DNA of 64,000 bases from Acinetobacter sp. UBA3106 (GCA_002365595.1 DFAM01000010.1:62001-126000), one strand, 5' to 3'; shown: positions 7,876 through 16,159, counted from the stretch's first letter. Program-made: numbers and translations. The notes: generated by a model from the sequence alone, not told the origin.

Positions 7876-8748
7876 TTGAGTCAGACAATTGCATTTATTG
7901 GACTCGGGGCAATGGGATGGTATATGGCCTCCCATCTTCCTAAACTTGGACATGAAGTTTGGGTCTGGAATAGAACCCCCTCCAAAGCAGTTCATCATTC
8001 GATTAGCTTTCAAACGCAATCTGTCGATATCGAAAAAGCAGTCCAAGCTGATTATATATTTTCATGTTTACCGACCAGTGCGGATGTAGAGCAATTGATT
8101 GCCGCATATCCACCCAAGTCAGGCAGTATCTGGATTGATTGCACCAGTGGTGTTCCACAATCTGCACAACAGTTAAATCGAGCTTTAAAAAAAATAGGGG
8201 TCGAATATCTGGATGCACCGGTTTCAGGTCAAACCATCGGCGCTGAAAAAGGTACTTTAACCGTGATGATCGGTGGCGATGAGGGTGCTTTTGATAAAGC
8301 TAAACCGATCATTGCTGCATTTTCAGATCTCATTGAATATGTCGGCGAAAGCGGTTCTGGCTTCGCGGTAAAAGCAATTAACAATACCTTGATGGCCACG
8401 CATTTATGGGCTTTGGCAGAAGGTTTAACGGTGCTGAAATCAAAAGGCGTGGATTTGTCAGCAGCTTTGAACTGTATTAATCATTCCAGTGGTAAAAGCA
8501 GCATGTCTGAAAATATTATGGCGCAGCGGGTCCTTAGCCGAAGTTTTGATAAAACCTTTGCGCTGGATCTGTTGCAAAAAGATATTAGCATTGCTATCGA
8601 TTTGATCCAGCAAGAGTCATTGCAGCTTCCAAGTATGCACCTGATTCAGGAGCAATTTACCCACTTTGAAAAAGATGAGGCGAGTCAACTGGATTTTTCT
8701 GCTGCTGTGCAAGGTTTAGAAAAAATCAATCAAATCGAGTTGCGATAA
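7876..8748 (+). CDS. 3-hydroxyisobutyrate/beta-hydroxyacid dehydrogenase, likely malonic semialdehyde reductase
   Basis: This 290-aa NAD(P)-dependent enzyme of the 6PGDH/HIBADH family has the N-terminal Rossmann motif FIGLGAMGWYMASHL, the substrate motif DAPVSGQTIGAEKGTLT near residue 115, and the catalytic Lys in GSGFAVKAINNTLMA near residue 170. It starts with TTG at 7876, five bases after a perfect AGGAGG. In E. coli the last step, malonic semialdehyde to 3-hydroxypropionate, is done by RutE or YdfG, which belong to other folds. No RutE gene is present here. The position at the end of the rut operon suggests a non-orthologous replacement. The substrate is inferred. Confidence 0.82.
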   Translation: MSQTIAFIGLGAMGWYMASHLPKLGHEVWVWNRTPSKAVHHSISFQTQSVDIEKAVQADYIFSCLPTSADVEQLIAAYPPKSGSIWIDCTSGVPQSAQQLNRALKKIGVEYLDAPVSGQTIGAEKGTLTVMIGGDEGAFDKAKPIIAAFSDLIEYVGESGSGFAVKAINNTLMATHLWALAEGLTVLKSKGVDLSAALNCINHSSGKSSMSENIMAQRVLSRSFDKTFALDLLQKDISIAIDLIQQESLQLPSMHLIQEQFTHFEKDEASQLDFSAAVQGLEKINQIELR

Positions 8749-8780
8749 ATCTATCACTTATCAGCTTAAATCATTCATTA

Positions 8781-8811
8781 AAAACCTGGATTTTAAAGTC
8801 CGGGTTTTTTA
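8781..8811 (+). terminator. Terminator of the rutABCFG-dehydrogenase operon
   Basis: AAAACCTGGA-TTTTAAAG-TCCGGGTTTTTT forms a stem with one G-U pair and a T tract, 32 bases after the last stop codon. Confidence 0.87.
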
Positions 8812-8989
8812 TTTGAAGTGCTTTGGGCATTCAGTTATTTAACAGTTCTATTTTATCCAATGACAGAACAAAGGTTAGATGTACGAAAGTGGGTTATTCT
8901 CCGAATAAGCTGCTCATCGATACCTGTTTTAAATGTGTACAATTAAACCTATAATTTAAAAGTGAATATAAATAAAAATAAGGGGATGT

Positions 8990-9403
8990 ATGAAAGGGCA
9001 GATATTGGATTTTTCTATTCAGAGCAATTCTGGCGTAATCAGTGGTGATGATCAAAACCGTTACCAGTTTTCTGGAGCAAGCTGGCGTGGGCAAGTTCCA
9101 CCTGCACGCGGTCAGAAAGTTGATTTTACCGTGGATGGAACGGGTCAGGCCAATGATATTTATGTGTTGAGTTCAGCTTCAGTATTTCCAACTCAAGTGG
9201 GCGAGAAAAACAGAATTATTGCAGCAATTTTGGCTTTTTTTCTCGGCGGCTTCGGGGTTCATAAATTTTATTTGGGGCAAATTGGCTGGGGCATTGTTTA
9301 TCTGATTTTCTGCTGGACTTTTATTCCTGCCTTGGTCGCTTTTATCGAATTTATTATTTACTTGTGTACCTCAGACGAAGAATTTGCCCGAAAATATGGC
9401 TAA
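8990..9403 (+). CDS. Cold-shock-like N-terminal module fused to a TM2 domain
   Basis: The 137-aa protein has two parts. Residues 1-60 form a small beta-rich module (KGQILDFSIQSNSGVISGDD...) resembling a divergent cold-shock/OB fold. Residues 72-130 are a TM2 domain with the GGFGVHKFYLGQ motif and two helices. The same N-terminal module occurs in the convergent gene at 9448-10059 with about 60 percent identity by eye. Function is unknown. TM2 proteins are inner-membrane proteins with no agreed role in bacteria. AGGGG precedes the ATG, and a shared bidirectional terminator follows. Confidence 0.75.
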   Translation: MKGQILDFSIQSNSGVISGDDQNRYQFSGASWRGQVPPARGQKVDFTVDGTGQANDIYVLSSASVFPTQVGEKNRIIAAILAFFLGGFGVHKFYLGQIGWGIVYLIFCWTFIPALVAFIEFIIYLCTSDEEFARKYG

Positions 9404-9415
9404 ATTTTGGTTGTA

Positions 9416-9438
9416 AAAAGGGCGATATCGCCCTTTTT
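9416..9438. terminator. Bidirectional terminator between the TM2 and DUF805 genes
   Basis: GGGCGATATCGCCC at 9420-9433 is a perfect palindrome flanked by AAAAA on the left and TTTTTTT on the right, suiting the convergent pair. Confidence 0.9.
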
Positions 9439-9447
9439 TTATCTGAT

Positions 9448-10059
9448 TTATTTGGCAGGTTGACCCCATTTATTCGTTTCTTGCTTAGTTTCTGTTGCCA
9501 GCCAAACAATTAATAAAATAGTACCAATTAGAGGAATAAGTGCAATTAAGAACCACCAACCTGAACGACCTGTATCATGTAAGCGTCGAACTGCTACTGC
9601 AAGGCTTGGAATAAAGAGTGCCAAGACCACAATTGCATAAAAGACAAATTCAGTACCGAGGATGGTATCAATGATTTGAGCAATAACTAAAATAATAAAT
9701 TGAACCAAGGCAAAGAACCAGTATTCTTTACGACGAGCACGACCTTTAAAATTTGCATAATTTTTTAAGCCTTTGACAAACCAGTCAATCATATTAAATT
9801 GTTCTTCAGCCTTGTTTTGATCTGAAATTTTGTCTAGCTGCTGTGAAATATTGTATATAGGGTTGCTAGGCGTTAATGCGGTAAAAATTTGAGTTGCATT
9901 ACCTGTTGTACTATCGATATCAAAATCTACCCGATCGCCACGAGTTGGTGGACGTTGTCCACGCCATTCTGCACCGGTAAAATTATAGCGGTTCTGGTCG
10001 TCCGCACTGATAATGCCTGAATTGGTTTGGATGGAAAAATCCAGAATTGTTCCTTTCAT
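9448..10059 (-). CDS. Cold-shock-like N-terminal module fused to a DUF805 membrane domain
   Basis: The 203-aa protein has the same N-terminal module (KGTILDFSIQTNSGIISADD..., residues 1-60) as its convergent neighbour. A linker with predicted helix follows, then a DUF805 domain from about residue 90: FKGRARRKEYWFF near residue 105, then helices, then RRLHDTGRSGWWFL near residue 158. Three to four transmembrane helices are expected. The function of DUF805 is unknown. The pair looks like a duplicated module recombined with different membrane domains. AGAGGTT precedes the start on the minus strand. Confidence 0.77.
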   Translation of the reverse strand: MKGTILDFSIQTNSGIISADDQNRYNFTGAEWRGQRPPTRGDRVDFDIDSTTGNATQIFTALTPSNPIYNISQQLDKISDQNKAEEQFNMIDWFVKGLKNYANFKGRARRKEYWFFALVQFIILVIAQIIDTILGTEFVFYAIVVLALFIPSLAVAVRRLHDTGRSGWWFLIALIPLIGTILLIVWLATETKQETNKWGQPAK

Positions 10060-10195
10060 TTTTAACCTCTATTTTTATGATATACGTTATAAATTTAGTC
10101 TTGTTATTGCATATCACTATAGCAGAAATGCTTAAAATTTAAACTTTTTGTTATTTTAAATTACTGTATTTAAATGATTTTTTTAAATAAAAATT

Positions 10196-10212
10196 CCCGC
10201 TTAAAGCGGGAG
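10196..10212 (-). terminator. Terminator after the DUF3800 gene
   Basis: CCCGCTTTAAGCGGG read on the minus strand is followed by AATTTTTATTT, directly after the DUF3800 stop codon. Confidence 0.82.
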
Positions 10213-10216
10213 TTTT

Positions 10217-10975
10217 CTATTGTGGGAATACTTTTAATCCATATCCGTTAAAATTTATACCAGTAAGATTCCTGCCATCTCTACAATAAAATTTGTGCTC
10301 TAAACTTTTAAAGTTTGGATGAACTTTATGTGGTCTTAAATATTGTGAGCGAATCGGTTCTGCTACTAAGTCCGCGAGTTGTAACCCAGTAGAGTTTGAT
10401 TTTTTATCAATAAATTTAATTTCAAAAGGGAACTTTTCACTTTTCCAATTTTCACCATTTTTTATGGTTTCAAATGCGGATTCTAGCTTCAAATTCTGTT
10501 GCTTTCCTCTACTTTCAATTGAAATGTGTGAAACTCTATTTTCTTGTTTCCTTTCTTTCATGAATTTATAAATACGTTCTAGGGAATACTTTAAAGCTAG
10601 TTCATAAGGATTCTGCGGAATAATATATTTTTCTTTTAATTTCTGTTTGTCTATTACTGTTGCAATAAGAATAAAGTTTGTTGACTCTATAATTTCGGTC
10701 AGGCGATCTAGAAAAACTTTTCTAAATTTTGAATCTTGTAAGCATTCAAAATCACCAATACAGTTCATCATGTCGTAACAATGAATAATGACTTGATCAT
10801 AGCCAAAGGTATCAAACTTCAATTTTTGAAAGCTAGGAACAGTTATCTGGCTGTAATAAGTTTTATCAAATAAGCAAAAGGCTAAAACAAAGTATCTGTC
10901 ATCCTCTTTAAAGTTGTTTAGATTGTCGGTGCCGCTTTCATCAGCAAATATTGTATATGCATTATATTTTGTCAA
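10217..10975 (-). CDS. DUF3800 domain protein
   Basis: This 252-aa protein has the DUF3800 signature: the N-terminal FADESGT (acidic residues near 11-12), a central SIESRGK with conserved Glu near residue 152, and GLQLADLVAEPIRSQ near residue 205. This family is thought to have an RNase H-like fold with metal-binding acidic residues and is often found on mobile elements or near defence genes. Its substrate is unknown. The gene is more AT-rich and richer in Lys/Asn/Phe codons than its neighbours, hinting at transfer. It is a single gene with its own terminator, and no partner is visible. Confidence 0.78.
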   Translation of the reverse strand: MTKYNAYTIFADESGTDNLNNFKEDDRYFVLAFCLFDKTYYSQITVPSFQKLKFDTFGYDQVIIHCYDMMNCIGDFECLQDSKFRKVFLDRLTEIIESTNFILIATVIDKQKLKEKYIIPQNPYELALKYSLERIYKFMKERKQENRVSHISIESRGKQQNLKLESAFETIKNGENWKSEKFPFEIKFIDKKSNSTGLQLADLVAEPIRSQYLRPHKVHPNFKSLEHKFYCRDGRNLTGINFNGYGLKVFPQ

Positions 10976-11034
10976 TTTAACCTCAATTATTTGATTTTAA
11001 ATGATTAAATAATTTATTCTTTATGAGGATTAAA

Positions 11035-11058
11035 AAGGGAGGAATGAATCCTCCCTTT
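11035..11058 (-). terminator. Terminator of nrdB
   Basis: AAAGGGAGGAT and its inverse ATCCTCCCTTT, followed on the minus strand by TTTTTAAT, lie 23 bases beyond the nrdB stop codon. Confidence 0.85.
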
Positions 11059-11080
11059 CTACAAATAAGTCTAAAAAACC

Positions 11081-12364
11081 TTACCAGCTTAACGCACCGC
11101 CAGTTTGGTAGTCTGTTACGCGAGTTTCAAAAAAGTTTTTCTCTTTACGCAAGTCCATCATTTCTGACATCCACTGGAATGGGTTATTCACACCAGCGAA
11201 CTGTTCAGGCAAACCAAGTTGCGCTAAGCGACGGTTTGCAATGAACTTCAAGTATTCTTCCATCATCGCAGCATTCATGCCAAGTACACCGCGTGGCATA
11301 GTGTCACGTGCGTATTCGATTTCCAGCATGGTACCTTCCAGAATCATTTGAATGATTTCTTCCTGGAATTCTGTAGTCCAAAGATTCGGGTTTTCAATCT
11401 TGATCTGGTTGATCATATCGATACCGAAGTTCAGGTGCATTGACTCATCACGCAGGATGTACTGGAACTGCTCGGCAACACCATTCATCTTGTTACGACG
11501 GCCCATAGAAAGGATCTGGCTGAAACCACAGTAGAAGAAGATCCCTTCAAGGACACAGTAGAACGCGATCAGGTTGCGAAGCAAAATCTGATCGTTTTCA
11601 GGTGTACCGGTTTTGAATGTTGGATCACTCAATTGTTGCGTGTATTTCAAGCCCCAAGCCGCTTTACGCGCCACTGAAGGTACTTCGCGGTACATGTTGA
11701 AGACTTCGCCTTCATCCATACCTAAAGATTCGATACAGTACTGGTAAGCGTGTGTATGAATCGCTTCTTCAAATGCTTGACGCAAGATGTACTGACGGCA
11801 TTCAGGGTTGGTAATGTGACGGTAAATCGCCAGTACCAGGTTGTTTGCAACCAATGAATCGGCAGTCGAGAAGAAACCAAGTGAACGCATAACAATAGTA
11901 CGCTCATCTTCGGTCAAGCCATTTTCAGACTTCCAAAGCGCAATATCGTGGTTCATGTTGACTTCTTGCGGCATCCAGTGGTTTGCACAACCGTCTAGAT
12001 ACTTCTGCCAAGCCCATTCGTATTTGAACGGTACAAGCTGGTTCAAGTCGGCACGACAGTTGATCATCGCCTTGTCGTCAACCTGTACACGCTGTGCGCC
12101 CATTTCAAGCTCTTCCAGACCTGGAGCAACATCAAGCTGTTCTAGGGAAGCAGATGCTCTTGCCAATGAATCGGTTGGATTTGATCCTCGGTTTTGAGTG
12201 GCTCTAAGGGGTTGTGCAGCTGCCACATTCGACGGTGCGTTGTGTGCATCAGATACCATCTGTGAATTAGACGCTTTTTGCGTTTCGACGGGCGCAGACT
12301 TGTGTTCAGGTGCAGCCGGTTTTTGCGAATCATCTTCGAAATCGTCCCAACTTAGGATAGACAT
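11081..12364 (-). CDS. nrdB: Ribonucleotide reductase class Ia beta subunit
   Basis: The 427-aa subunit carries the diiron-tyrosyl radical that starts ribonucleotide reduction by NrdA. Iron ligands and radical are visible in EEAIHTHAY: Glu200, His203 and Tyr207 correspond to E. coli Glu115, His118 and Tyr122. The second Glu-His set lies in LRDESMHLNFG. I place the start at the ATG at 12364 (MSILSWDDF), as in related species. A longer frame begins at 12409. The first 95 residues are an Ala/Pro/Ser/Gln-rich extension not found in E. coli NrdB. It is separated from nrdA by a 44-aa gene. Confidence 0.96.
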   Translation of the reverse strand: MSILSWDDFEDDSQKPAAPEHKSAPVETQKASNSQMVSDAHNAPSNVAAAQPLRATQNRGSNPTDSLARASASLEQLDVAPGLEELEMGAQRVQVDDKAMINCRADLNQLVPFKYEWAWQKYLDGCANHWMPQEVNMNHDIALWKSENGLTEDERTIVMRSLGFFSTADSLVANNLVLAIYRHITNPECRQYILRQAFEEAIHTHAYQYCIESLGMDEGEVFNMYREVPSVARKAAWGLKYTQQLSDPTFKTGTPENDQILLRNLIAFYCVLEGIFFYCGFSQILSMGRRNKMNGVAEQFQYILRDESMHLNFGIDMINQIKIENPNLWTTEFQEEIIQMILEGTMLEIEYARDTMPRGVLGMNAAMMEEYLKFIANRRLAQLGLPEQFAGVNNPFQWMSEMMDLRKEKNFFETRVTDYQTGGALSW

Positions 12365-12398
12365 ATCAATTCTCTCTTCGATGCTTATATCTGTTATC

Positions 12399-12423
12399 AG
12401 ACATCTCACAAACGAAGATGTCT
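12399..12423. repeat. Inverted repeat upstream of nrdB
   Basis: AGACATC at 12399-12405 and GATGTCT at 12417-12423 are perfect inverse copies with 11 bases between. They lie 35-59 bases upstream of the nrdB start. It could be an operator or a leader hairpin; no T tract follows. Confidence 0.55.
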
Positions 12424-12501
12424 ACTATACGCTTATTCTGTGTAAGCAAAATTAAGTTTTGTCGATTACTGCTCTAAAGTTATTCGGTAGAGCACCTATT
12501 C

Positions 12502-12636
12502 TCACGACTTATTTTGATTACGTTGCTGCGCGCGGATCTTGAACCATGCATAGGTGATCGGCACATAAAAGCAAACAATAAAGGAAACCATCAAGGCAAT
12601 AAGTCCTAACATATAGTTATGGGTCATATGGAGCAT
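12502..12636 (-). CDS. Small single-helix membrane protein between nrdA and nrdB
   Basis: A 44-codon reading frame starts at the ATG at 12636, with AAAGGAAA about seven bases upstream, and stops at TGA. The product begins MLHMTHNYMLG, continues with one hydrophobic helix (about residues 9-31, LIALMVSFIVCFYVPITYAW) and ends with a basic, Gln-rich tail (KIRAQQRNQNKS). It reads in the same direction as nrdA and nrdB. The family is not recognised. The clear ribosome binding site and codon use make it likely real. Confidence 0.62.
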   Translation of the reverse strand: MLHMTHNYMLGLIALMVSFIVCFYVPITYAWFKIRAQQRNQNKS

Positions 12637-12668
12637 GGCGGGTTTCCTTTATTTATATTTTAATTCTT

Positions 12669-12805
12669 CAATCCACCCTAACCCTTTCTTTGTTGCGCTT
12701 CACTTTCAAAGAAGTGCTTTAAAGTTTACTCAGGAGGGGCTTCCATCAACCTATTTGGATTTTTGGAAGTCCCCCTTTGGAAAAGGGGGATTTAGGGGGA
12801 TTTTT
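12669..12805. repeat. Palindromic repeat element downstream of nrdA
   Basis: AATCCACCCTAACCC at the left end is mirrored by GGATTTAGGGGGATTTTT at the right end. The right half also holds a perfect hairpin TCCCCCTTTGGAAAAGGGGGA at 12770-12790. A related but different copy lies at 39261-39372 (shared CCTTTGGAAAAGG). It may double as the nrdA terminator. It looks like a dispersed palindromic repeat of this genus. Confidence 0.6.
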
Positions 12806-12819
12806 AGAAACCTGTCAGA

Positions 12820-15648
12820 TTATTGACAAGCCTCACAATCAGGGTTGTCAATTGAACATGCCATTGGCACTGGTGCTGCTTGAGCAAAATCATCTTCAAC
12901 AGCTGCTTCAGCTTTCACTTCAGGCGCTACTGCAGCGGTAACTGGCGCTGCAACAATGGCAGGTTTAACTGCGTTTAATGCACCAGTATTAATGGTCGAT
13001 TTCTCGGCAGAAGTTGCACCCAATGCACGGAGGTAATAAGTCGTCTTAAGACCACGTAACCAAGCCATTTTATAGGTCAGGTCAAGTTTCTTACCGTTTG
13101 CACCAGAGATGTAAAGGTTAAGAGACTGAGCCTGATCAATCCATTTTTGACGGCGTGATGCAGCATCCACAATCCAGCGTGGCTCAACTTCAAACGCAGT
13201 TGCGAAAATCGCTTTAAGCTCTTCAGGAATACGCGAAATCTTTTGTACTGAACCTTCAAAGTGTTTCAGGTCGTTGACCATCACTGAATCCCAAAGACCG
13301 CGATCTTTTAACGCACGTACCAGGTACGGGTTGATCACTGTGAATTCACCAGAAAGGTTTGATTTCACATATAGGTTTTGGAAAGTCGGTTCGATCGATT
13401 GAGATACGCCACAGATGTTCGAAATAGTCGCAGTAGGTGCAATCGCCATTACGTTCGAGTTACGCATACCGTCTTTTTGAACTTTGGCACGTAAAGTGTC
13501 CCAGTCTAAACGTTGTGTACGGTCTACTTCAAACATACGTTCTGGGCGTGATTTAGCCACGATGTCTAAAGAATCGATTGGCAAGATACCTTGATCCCAA
13601 AGTGATCCTTTAAATGTTTCGTAAGTACCACGTTCAACAGCCAAGTCGCTAGAAGTCTGAATCGCGTAGTAGCTGATCACTTCCATAGATTCGTCAGCGA
13701 AATCTACAGCTTCATCAGAACCGTAAGCCAGTTTCATTTCATATAAAGCATCTTGGAAGCCCATGATACCCATACCGACCGGACGGTGTTTCAAGTTTGA
13801 ATTTTTCGCTTGCGGAACTGCGTAGTAGTTGATGTCGATCACGTTATCGAGCATACGAACGGCTGTTTTTACAGTGCGCGCCAATTTTTCACGATCTAGT
13901 ACACCACCTTGAACGTGTTGTACCAGGTTGATCGAACCCAGGTTACATACCGCAATTTCGTCTTGGTTTGTATTTAGCGTGATTTCTGTACACAAGTTAG
14001 ATGAATGCACTACGCCCACGTGTTGTTGTGGTGAACGCAAGTTACATACGTCTTTGAATGTGATCCAAGGGTGACCTGTTTCAAACAGCATAGAAAGCAT
14101 TTTGCGCCACAAGTCTTTGGCACGCACTTTCTTGTGCAGCATGTCGGTTTCTTTGGCAATGCTTTCATAATAAGCATAACGTTCAGCAAATGCCTGACCG
14201 GTTAAATCGTGAAGATCTGGTGTTTCAGACGGCGTGAACAATGTCCATTCAGCATCTTCAAATACACGTTGCATGAACAGGTCTGGAACCCAGTTTGCTG
14301 TGTTCATGTCATGGGTACGGCGACGGTCATCACCGGTATTCTTACGCAGTTCCAGGAACTCTTCGATATCCAGGTGCCAGGTTTCTAAGTATGCACATAC
14401 CGCACCTTTACGTTTACCCCCCTGGTTTACCGCAACGGCAGTATCGTTGGCCACTTTAAGGAAAGGTACGACACCTTGTGATTTACCGTTAGTACCTTTG
14501 ATATACGAGTTCAAGGCACGAACAGGCGTCCAGTCATTACCTAAACCGCCAGCCCATTTAGACAGCATGGCATTATCACGCATTGCACCATAAATGTTAT
14601 AAAGGTCATCGGCAATCGTGGTGAGGTAGCAGCTCGACAACTGTGGACGCAAAGTACCAGAGTTGAACAGGGTCGGCGTAGAGGCCATGTAGTCGAAGCT
14701 AGACAACAAGTTATAGAATTCGATGGCACGCTCTTCACGGTTTTCTTCATTTAACGACAGCCCCATTGAAACGCGCATAAAGAACAATTGCGGTAATTCA
14801 AAACGGATGCCATTTGAATGAATGAAGTAACGATCAAATAAGGTTTGCAGACCTAAGTAGGTGAACTGGTTTGAGCGTTCTGGTTGAATGGCTGCTGCCA
14901 GTTTCGCAAGGTCAAAATTCAATAATTCTGGTGACAGAAGATCAAGCTCGATCCCTTTCTTAAGGAAGGTCTCTAAAGCATTGCCTTCGTTGGTGTCTGT
15001 AGATAGGCCTAAGAACTCTAAACCTGTAGCAACCAGATTGTCACGAAGTAAACGTGCAGTCACATAGGTATAGTTAGGTTCTTGCTCAATACGGGTACGC
15101 GTCGCCATCATCATTGTTGTAGAGATGTCAGACTCTTTTACGCCGTTATAAAGATTTTTTACGGTTTCATCGACAATGGCTTTAACGTCAATACCTTCCA
15201 AGCCTTCAGCTGCTTTTGCCACATGCGCTTCTAAAGCACTAAGGTCAAGCGGTTTAAACTGGCCATTTGCACCAATCACTTGCAAGGTAGGATGATGATG
15301 AGCGCCAGTCTGCTTACGTGCTTCAGAACGTTGTTCGCGGTAGATGACATACGCACGAGCTACTTTTTGTTCACCTGTACGCATTAGCGCAAGTTCAACC
15401 TGGTCTTGAATTTCTTCAATGTGAATGGTGCCGCCTGACGGTAAGCGACGGTTAAACGTGTTCATTACCATCTCGGTCAGCTGCTCGATACGATCATGAA
15501 TACGGCTAGAGTCAGCACTTTGCTGGCCTTCTACCGCCAAAAAAGCTTTACCTATTGCTACAGAAATTTTTTCTGCATCAAAAGTGGCAACATCACCGGT
15601 GCGTTTAATCACCTGAAGTTGACCAGGAGTTGAAGTGATTACGCTCAT
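12820..15648 (-). CDS. nrdA: Ribonucleotide reductase class Ia alpha subunit
   Basis: The 942-aa catalytic subunit reduces ribonucleoside diphosphates together with NrdB. An N-terminal ATP-cone lies at about residues 12-105 (allosteric activity site). The barrel holds the active-site cysteines in SSCYLTTIADD, in SSNLCTEITL (thiyl-radical Cys) and in AVCNLGSINL. The C-terminus ends CEACQ, the redox pair that passes electrons from thioredoxin. An Ala/Val-rich linker of about 50 residues precedes that tail. It is longer than E. coli NrdA (761 aa), in line with the Pseudomonas/Acinetobacter type. The upstream region holds NrdR-like boxes and a DnaA box. Confidence 0.97.
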   Translation of the reverse strand: MSVITSTPGQLQVIKRTGDVATFDAEKISVAIGKAFLAVEGQQSADSSRIHDRIEQLTEMVMNTFNRRLPSGGTIHIEEIQDQVELALMRTGEQKVARAYVIYREQRSEARKQTGAHHHPTLQVIGANGQFKPLDLSALEAHVAKAAEGLEGIDVKAIVDETVKNLYNGVKESDISTTMMMATRTRIEQEPNYTYVTARLLRDNLVATGLEFLGLSTDTNEGNALETFLKKGIELDLLSPELLNFDLAKLAAAIQPERSNQFTYLGLQTLFDRYFIHSNGIRFELPQLFFMRVSMGLSLNEENREERAIEFYNLLSSFDYMASTPTLFNSGTLRPQLSSCYLTTIADDLYNIYGAMRDNAMLSKWAGGLGNDWTPVRALNSYIKGTNGKSQGVVPFLKVANDTAVAVNQGGKRKGAVCAYLETWHLDIEEFLELRKNTGDDRRRTHDMNTANWVPDLFMQRVFEDAEWTLFTPSETPDLHDLTGQAFAERYAYYESIAKETDMLHKKVRAKDLWRKMLSMLFETGHPWITFKDVCNLRSPQQHVGVVHSSNLCTEITLNTNQDEIAVCNLGSINLVQHVQGGVLDREKLARTVKTAVRMLDNVIDINYYAVPQAKNSNLKHRPVGMGIMGFQDALYEMKLAYGSDEAVDFADESMEVISYYAIQTSSDLAVERGTYETFKGSLWDQGILPIDSLDIVAKSRPERMFEVDRTQRLDWDTLRAKVQKDGMRNSNVMAIAPTATISNICGVSQSIEPTFQNLYVKSNLSGEFTVINPYLVRALKDRGLWDSVMVNDLKHFEGSVQKISRIPEELKAIFATAFEVEPRWIVDAASRRQKWIDQAQSLNLYISGANGKKLDLTYKMAWLRGLKTTYYLRALGATSAEKSTINTGALNAVKPAIVAAPVTAAVAPEVKAEAAVEDDFAQAAPVPMACSIDNPDCEACQ

Positions 15649-15735
15649 TGTGGCATAGCTCCATTGTCATCTATTGTTTTATATGTGTGGACCATTTGAA
15701 CTGGACGAAATCTCATCTCAGTATTTGATGATTAA

Positions 15736-15783
15736 ACACAAGAACTAGTGGTTTAAAATCGGAATAAGCACAAGATACGGGAA
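15736..15783. promoter_or_regulatory. Candidate tandem NrdR boxes upstream of nrdA
   Basis: ACACAAGAACTAGTGG at 15736-15751 agrees with the NrdR consensus ACACWATATMTWGTGT at about 13 of 16 positions. A weaker copy, GCACAAGATACGGGAA at 15768-15783, follows after 16 bases, the spacing seen for NrdR box pairs. Both share CACAAGA. NrdR represses nrd operons when dATP is high. The nrdR gene is not in this window. Confidence 0.45.
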
Positions 15784-15942
15784 AATTGAGGGTAGATCAA
15801 TATTGACATTTCTTTAAAATTTTTGATTGAACTCTGCAATGATCCTTTGCAAAAACATCCCTTTTTTTATGTTTCTTGTAGAAGCCTTATCAGACAAGGG
15901 CATAGCATAGCAAAGCTAAAAAAATGTGCTTATAGATAACAT

Positions 15943-15951
15943 TGTGGATAA
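15943..15951 (-). promoter_or_regulatory. DnaA box upstream of nrdA/bfmR
   Basis: TGTGGATAA is the inverse of the perfect consensus TTATCCACA. It is about 295 bp upstream of nrdA. DnaA regulates nrdAB in E. coli, so the site may be functional, although a single 9-mer can occur by chance. Confidence 0.45.
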
Positions 15952-16144
15952 CTTAAAAGAAGTGATCTAACTAGTCAGAAACTGTGCAAACAGACGAGCG
16001 GTTTAAAAAATATGCATTTTGTAACTATTTATTTCTAAAAATTATCTTAAAATCATGGTAATGTGAAAATTCCAATGAATTCAATGGTTAAAAAAAATAT
16101 AACAAAATGCTACTTTGATGTATCAGTTTGGTGAACGCCATCTT

Positions 16145-16159
16145 GTTTACAATGTAAAC
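16145..16159. promoter_or_regulatory. Palindrome in the bfmR promoter region
   Basis: GTTTAC-AAT-GTAAAC is a perfect six-base dyad about 100 bp upstream of bfmR. It may be an operator; the binding protein is unknown. The rest of 15649-16257 shows no gene. Confidence 0.4.

Noticed and set aside
12820..15648. Long plus-strand and minus-strand overlapping frames inside nrdA and other large genes.
   Set aside because: They lack ribosome binding sites and domain content and run through strongly conserved genes in other frames.
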